From JAHFUI01 sp041485905 (GTDB lineage: Bacteria; Acidobacteriota; Vicinamibacteria; Vicinamibacterales; CAVVIG01): a stretch of 8,676 nt of DNA. The stretch is from positions 1 through 8,676 of the forward strand of contig JBGPKK010000194.1 in NCBI GenBank assembly GCA_041485905.1, in the 5' to 3' direction. Made by a program: the position numbers and the translations under genes. The notes below the pieces were generated by a model. It worked only from the letters and a program-made list of their open reading frames with translations, had not been told where the DNA came from and did no database searches. Positions 5,763 through 8,676 of the stretch are shown one piece after another (the first letter of the stretch is position 1; every line of letters begins with the position of its first letter).

Positions 5763-6278
5763 ATGCGGAAAAGAGCAGTTTCAGTCGTCCGTGGTAGTCC
5801 TCTCGAAGTCATGACTCGCGTCGAGCGCAAGCATCCGGCACTGCCACGGTTTGTTTTGGTCCCAAACAGATCTGTTGCTCCTTGGTTGCTCGACCGAACG
5901 ACCGTTGTCGAGCTGACTGTGAATGGCGTGGAGACAGGCCGACGAACGCTAAAACGCGGTGATGAGGAAAACTGGTACATGGATCTACCCGAACCGATCT
6001 GCCGCCGCGTCGGGATCGAGACGGGTGATCCGGTGAAGCTGGTGTTGCGGCTTGCATCAGAAGCTTTACCCGAGGAGCTTTCACGCGTTCTTGCGACAGA
6101 TCTAGCCGCCAGAGCGAGATGGGAACGTCTCACGCAGAGCCAGCAACGTATGGTGAGGGAACATGTCCAGGCTGCGAAACAGGCTGCAACACGAGAACGC
6201 AGAGCCGCTTGCGCTTTGGGTCGCGGAAAGAGACTCGGCCGGCACGCCGCCCAACACGCGGTTGGAGCGGACCGCTGA
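5763..6278 (+). CDS. YdeI/OmpD-associated (DUF1905-like plus OmdA) domain protein (cassette-like gene 2)
   Basis: 171 residues. Residues about 29-98 (RFVLVPNRSV..., TVVELTVNGVETGRRTL, VGIETGDPVKLVLRL) match the DUF1905-like beta domain; residues about 102-148 (LPEELSRVLATDLAARARWERL, then TQSQQRMVREHVQAAKQAAT, ending RERRA) match the OmdA helical domain, whose usual form is 'LP.EL..AL......R..F..L..S.....V..I..AK...TR.RR'. Family members are called YdeI or bacteriocin-protection proteins, but the molecular role is unclear. The C-terminus (RLGRHAAQHAVGADR) reads straight into the following attC-like site and stops inside its stem, as happens in integron cassettes. The leader from the predicted cassette boundary (5721) to ATG 5763 is only 42 nt. 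No good ribosome-binding site precedes 5763; ATG 5811 (MTRVERKHPALPRF) is a serious alternative start. Confidence 0.78.
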   Translation: MRKRAVSVVRGSPLEVMTRVERKHPALPRFVLVPNRSVAPWLLDRTTVVELTVNGVETGRRTLKRGDEENWYMDLPEPICRRVGIETGDPVKLVLRLASEALPEELSRVLATDLAARARWERLTQSQQRMVREHVQAAKQAATRERRAACALGRGKRLGRHAAQHAVGADR

Positions 6279-6311
6279 AAAACGCGGCCGCTCAACCGCT
6301 ATCCGTCAGCC
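6249..6311 (+). other. attC-like recombination site, second copy, with degenerate or missing R' end
   Basis: R'' GCCCAAC (6249-6255) fits RYYYAAC exactly. After 2 nt comes L'' GCGGTTGGAGCGGACCGC (6258-6275), an 8-nt centre, and L' GCGGCCGCTCAACCGC (6284-6299). The arms pair over 16 bp with two unpaired bases on the L'' side: a G in TTGGAG and an A five nt further on, the same arrangement as in the site at 5643-5726. The expected R' (GTTRRRY) is not present; the nearest candidate, GTCAGCC at 6305-6311, has two mismatches and wider spacing. So one side looks decayed or was cut by rearrangement. Translating this site gives PNTRLERTAEKRG, a string I associate with attC read-through in metagenomic proteins. 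Confidence 0.68.
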
Positions 6312-6321
6312 GGACTTGGAT

Positions 6322-6450
6322 ATGGCATCGACGAAGCTGTTTCGGAAAGATCGGATGGGCGCGCTGCCTCGTCGATATGCGTTCGTCCTGAATCCGTATG
6401 CTGACGGCGGATTCACGAAGTGTCCTGGGTGCGAAGCGAAGACCCGCTGA
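6322..6450 (+). pseudogene. Truncated gene: N-terminal 42 residues of a small zinc-ribbon-like protein
   Basis: From ATG 6322, 23 nt after the L' arm of the second attC-like site, the frame reads MASTKLFRKDRMGALPRRYA, then FVLNPYADGGFTKCPGCEAKT, and stops at TGA 6448-6450. The start KLFRK-RMG--PRRY--FLNPY and the FTKCPGC knuckle resemble an uncharacterised family I recall, in which a second Cys pair follows further on; here it is missing. The break coincides with the first base (6445) of the 33-bp copy of the transporter gene end, which supplies the stop codon. I therefore read it as a third cassette-like gene cut by rearrangement; a genuine 42-residue protein is less likely. Confidence 0.5.
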
Positions 6451-6477
6451 CGATTGGAATGGTCGTCGCGCAGATCA
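6445..6477 (+). repeat. 33-bp exact direct repeat, copy 2
   Basis: This is identical to 4349-4381 in the transporter gene, but here flanked by unrelated sequence on both sides: the end of a truncated zinc-ribbon gene before it and a gene tail after it. The copies are in the same orientation and 2,096 bp apart. The segment can be read in the transporter's frame (LTIGMVVAQI) but no other part of the transporter surrounds it. Its length is a multiple of three and it lies between two fragments that share a reading frame. Confidence 0.95.
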
Positions 6478-6615
6478 TACAGGCCGGCGGTCGAGGGACT
6501 CCTGCGCACGGCCATCAAACAGGCGAAATCGCCATTGCCGGCGACGGGCCGAGGCTACACGGTGATCAAGTCGATCTCCGCAAAGCAGCGGCCGCGGCGT
6601 CCGCCGTCGAAGTAG
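6478..6615 (+). pseudogene. 3' remnant of an unidentified gene
   Basis: Directly after the repeat, a frame ending at TAG 6613-6615 reads VEGLLRTAIKQAKSPLPATG, RGYTVIKSISAKQRPRRPPSK. The Lys/Arg-rich, hydrophilic ending and the VIKSISAKQRPRR string look like the C-terminus of a real small cytosolic protein, but I cannot name the family with confidence. No start codon or ribosome-binding site is available, because the in-frame codons upstream lie in the repeat and include a stop. It ends 4 nt from the end of the convergent minus-strand gene. I infer a gene fragment exposed by the rearrangement that placed the 33-bp copy here. Confidence 0.38.
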
Positions 6616-6619
6616 CCGC

Positions 6620-7258
6620 TCACTCCCCGCCGCTTCCCTTGAACTGATCCTCCTCGTCCGCGAACAGCACATTGAAGCTGGTCAGCGATCCGTAACAGCC
6701 GCTGACATACGTTTGCAGCTTCACCTTCACATCGTCGGGAAGATCGGACGCGTTGATCTGCTGCTCGAGCGTGCGAAGTCGGTTCCGCAGCATGACAACC
6801 TTGTGAAAGAACGTTTCGATCGGCCAGCTCTTCTCCTGGAGGCCGGCGGTGCCGGGACGCAGAACGAGCGTGCCGCCCCGCCATTTCTCGGCGGGCACGA
6901 CGGGCGAGATCCCGGTCTCTTCGCGGATGATGCGGCGCAGGAGCAGTTCGAGATCGCCGGTATCGGACGTGGTCATGGTTGATGCGATCCTCTCGCGTTC
7001 GCTGACAATGGGAAACGGCGCCGAGTCGGACTGTGTTCGACGCGCGGCGGCGATGGGTCCGGCAGAAGGCGCCGATCCTGACGAGGCGATTCTGGGCCCA
7101 CCGCGGTAGTTGTGTTCGCTGTGACAAAACCCGCACGCCACGCGGATCGGCCGACCGTCGTCGTCCACGACGACCACCGTGTGCATCCGATCGCTCTTGC
7201 ACGCGCGGCAGAAGTCTTCGAGAGACTCGCCTGCTCGATAGGCCCGGGGCGGTGACAT
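6620..7258 (-). CDS. Zinc-ribbon protein of unknown function with a conserved helical C-terminal domain
   Basis: 212 residues from ATG at 7258 (reading leftwards). Residues 17-45 hold two CxxC knuckles (CRAC at 17-20 and CGFC at 42-45) with a hydrophobic hairpin VVVVDDDGRPIRV between them, the layout of a zinc ribbon. A variable Ala/Ser/Arg-rich linker (about 55-90) leads to a C-terminal domain: DLELLLRRIIREETGISPVVPAEKW, GGTLVLRPG, then an alpha-helical stretch FFHKVVMLRNRLRTLEQQIN and a final DLPDDVKVKLQTYVSGCYGS part. I do not recognise this domain. An in-frame ATG ten codons upstream (7288) would overlap the divergent gene, so 7258 is preferred. The gene is divergent from the SLOG gene with only 17 nt between the start codons, suggesting shared regulation. 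Confidence 0.72.
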   Translation of the reverse strand: MSPPRAYRAGESLEDFCRACKSDRMHTVVVVDDDGRPIRVACGFCHSEHNYRGGPRIASSGSAPSAGPIAAARRTQSDSAPFPIVSERERIASTMTTSDTGDLELLLRRIIREETGISPVVPAEKWRGGTLVLRPGTAGLQEKSWPIETFFHKVVMLRNRLRTLEQQINASDLPDDVKVKLQTYVSGCYGSLTSFNVLFADEEDQFKGSGGE

Positions 7259-7263
7259 CGCGA

Positions 7264-7272
7264 TGCTATGAT
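7264..7272 (+). promoter_or_regulatory. Extended -10 promoter placing transcription start at the SLOG start codon
   Basis: TGCTATGAT contains a TGN motif plus TATGAT (5 of 6 to TATAAT). Transcription would start about 6-8 nt after it, that is at or next to ATG 7279, leaving no leader. The same 20 bases contain a perfect palindrome CATCGCGATG (7256-7265, covering the start codon of the divergent gene) and the dyad GCGAT/ATCGC (7260-7264 and 7271-7275). Sequence-only prediction. Confidence 0.42.
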
Positions 7273-7275
7273 CGC

Positions 7276-7845
7276 ATGATGAAGCCATCCGACAGCATTC
7301 TCTTCAGCGGCGGCGCGCCAGGCGCTGAAGCGGCGTTCGGCGCCTGCGCCGAGCGTCACGGGGTCGAAGAAGTCCATTTCACCTTCGACGGCCACAAGAT
7401 CGACAGACACCGCGGCGTTCGCGTGCTCAATCACGAAGAGTTGCAGGCCGGCGATGTGAGCCTCGAATATCTCTCGCGCCTCATGCACCGCCGTTATACC
7501 GACAGCCCGACGATCCGCAAAGTGCTCCAGACGCTGTGGTATCAGGTCAACCACGGGCAGGAGACTTACGTCATCGGCACGGTCCTCGACGACGGCACGG
7601 TCCGCGGCGGCACCGGATGGGGCGCGGAGTTCGCGAAATTGTGCAACAAGCCGTTACACGTCTTTGATCAGGACAAGGACAGCTGGTTCCGCTGGACCGG
7701 GACCGAATGGGAGAAGCGCGGGCCGTCGCAGACGCCAGCCATCACACATGCCCACTTCACCGGCACCGGCACGCGGACCATCCGTGACAACGGACGCAAA
7801 GCGATCGAGGATCTCTTCACGCGATCGTTCGGTGCCGCGTCTTGA
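7276..7845 (+). CDS. SLOG-superfamily (cpYpsA-related) putative nucleotide/ligand-binding protein
   Basis: 189 residues from ATG 7276; the adjacent ATG 7279 is equally good and fits a leaderless transcript. The glycine-rich loop SGGAPGAEAAFG (11-22) corresponds to the G-G-A-x-G-A-D/E phosphate-binding start of SLOG Rossmann-like folds; GGTGWGAEFAK (111-121) corresponds to the second conserved loop; and the ending HFTGTGTRTIRDNGRKAIEDLF (160-181) is typical of the cpYpsA-related group also found in plants. SLOG domains bind nucleotides or nucleotide-like ligands (LOG enzymes, DprA, TIR-linked sensors). The substrate of this subgroup is not established to my knowledge. No partner domain is present. 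The next gene begins 4 nt after this stop, so the two form an operon; no functional link to that flavoprotein is evident. Confidence 0.82.
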   Translation: MMKPSDSILFSGGAPGAEAAFGACAERHGVEEVHFTFDGHKIDRHRGVRVLNHEELQAGDVSLEYLSRLMHRRYTDSPTIRKVLQTLWYQVNHGQETYVIGTVLDDGTVRGGTGWGAEFAKLCNKPLHVFDQDKDSWFRWTGTEWEKRGPSQTPAITHAHFTGTGTRTIRDNGRKAIEDLFTRSFGAAS

Positions 7846-7849
7846 TTGA

Positions 7850-8676
7850 GTGAACCCCTCCACTGCCGACGTCGTGATCGTCGGAGCCGGTGCGGCGGGA
7901 CTCGCAGCGGCGATTTTCACCCGCCGCGCGAATCCGACACGATCGGTTCTCTTGCTCGACGGCGCCAGGAAACCGGGCGCGAAGATTCTCGTGAGTGGAG
8001 GCGCCCGGTGCAACGTCACGAACCGCGTCGTGTCCGAGCGCGACTTCTGGGGTGGCCGACCTGCGCTGATCAGGCGCGTCCTGCGCGCCTTTACGGCCGA
8101 CGATACGGTCCGCTTTTTCCATGAGCTTGGCGTCTCGCTGCACGAAGAAGCCGACGGCAAGCTCTTCCCCGACACCAACCGCGCCGGCGACGTCCTGACC
8201 GCGCTCTTTCGCGGCGCCGATTCGGCGGGCGTCCAGTTACTCGCCGGTCATCGTGTGACCGACGTGCAAACCGCGGAGGACGGGTTCTCGGTCGTGACGA
8301 CGAGCGGCACGATCCGGTGTCGCCACCTGGTGTTGGCAACCGGCGGCCAGTCGCTGCCCAAGAGCGGCAGCGACGGCGTGGGCTTCCAGTTTGCGCAACG
8401 CTTCGGTCACACGATCGTCCCGACGACGCCCGCTCTGGCGCCATTGATCCTCGAAGGAGAAGGAGGCGCCTCGATTCACCGCAAGGTTTCGGGCGTCTCT
8501 CATGACGTCGAGCTGGCCGTGTGGGTGGACGGCCGGATCTCTACGCGCCTTCGCGGATCGCTTCTCTGGACCCATTTCGGCATCAGCGGCCCGGTCGCGC
8601 TGAACGCCTCGCGTCACTGGTTGCGCGCGGAGGTCGAGAATCGTCCGGTAAGAATGACGGCGAGCTTCTGTCCCGG
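7850..8676 (+). CDS. HI0933/YhiN-family FAD-dependent flavoprotein (BaiN-like), N-terminal part
   Basis: The gene starts at GTG 7850, 4 nt after the SLOG gene, and is open to the window end (275 full codons). No other start is possible: an in-frame TGA lies at 7847-7849. Residues 8-24 (VVIVGAGAAGLAAAIFT) are a Rossmann dinucleotide-binding loop for FAD. GAKILVSGGARCNVTN (about 43-58) is the signature of the HI0933 family, and HLVLATGGQSLPKSGSDGVGF (about 162-182) is the second conserved flavin-site segment. LLWTHFGISGP near residue 245 is also family-typical. These proteins are about 400 residues long, so a third is missing. Family members are predicted oxidoreductases; some act on bile-acid-like substrates, but most have no assigned role. 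Confidence 0.93.
   Translation, partial: MNPSTADVVIVGAGAAGLAAAIFTRRANPTRSVLLLDGARKPGAKILVSGGARCNVTNRVVSERDFWGGRPALIRRVLRAFTADDTVRFFHELGVSLHEEADGKLFPDTNRAGDVLTALFRGADSAGVQLLAGHRVTDVQTAEDGFSVVTTSGTIRCRHLVLATGGQSLPKSGSDGVGFQFAQRFGHTIVPTTPALAPLILEGEGGASIHRKVSGVSHDVELAVWVDGRISTRLRGSLLWTHFGISGPVALNASRHWLRAEVENRPVRMTASFCP

Noticed and set aside
6163..6450. Plus-strand frame of 95 codons that would fuse PNTRLERTAEKRG to the zinc-ribbon start
   Set aside because: Its first part is a read-through of cassette gene 2 and of the attC-like stem; the coding part starts at ATG 6322.
1..8676. CRISPR array, tRNA, rRNA, transposase or integrase gene
   Set aside because: No regularly spaced repeats, no tRNA-like cloverleaf, and no recombinase motifs were seen on either strand.

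Overview
The window is GC-rich, tightly packed bacterial DNA. The mix of genes (tannase/feruloyl-esterase tail, a relic of a TonB-receptor-like beta-barrel tail, an NRAMP-type transporter paired with a PRC/MgtE_N/CBS protein, a plant-like SLOG protein, integron-cassette-like small genes) suggests a soil bacterium of Acidobacteriota type or a similar phylum. That is an inference from gene content; there is no rRNA or other marker.

Layout. (1) 1-616: the 3' end of a tannase/feruloyl esterase gene, then a short minus-strand stretch that reads like the last 37 residues of a TonB-receptor-type barrel. (2) 617-4392, metal-transport block: an exported barrel-like protein with a His-rich N-terminus; a soluble protein with PRC-barrel-like, MgtE_N and CBS regions; and, 4 nt later, an NRAMP-superfamily transporter. 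In the transporter the usual metal-site motifs are replaced (DPGN by DAGG, MPH by APW). This is the pattern of NRAMP-related magnesium transporters rather than of classical MntH. (3) 4393-6619, an accessory patch: a coiled-coil ORF, a 449-nt gene-free stretch with inverted repeats and a candidate promoter, then two small cassette-like genes, each followed by an integron attC-like site, and then gene fragments. An exact 33-bp copy of the transporter gene's 3' end (4349-4381) recurs at 6445-6477, so the patch is bracketed by direct repeats. (4) 6620-8676: a minus-strand zinc-ribbon protein, divergent from a SLOG-family protein that may be translated from a leaderless mRNA, and an HI0933/YhiN-type flavoprotein that starts at GTG and runs off the window.

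How the genes fit together: the MgtE_N/CBS protein and the transporter most likely form a two-protein magnesium (or Mg/Mn) uptake unit in which the sensing domain normally fused to the MgtE channel is supplied separately. The accessory patch looks like a small attC cluster without an integrase in view, lying against the 3' end of that operon and partly decayed. The main observations to follow up are the attC-like pair, the 33-bp repeat, and the Mg-type signature of the transporter.
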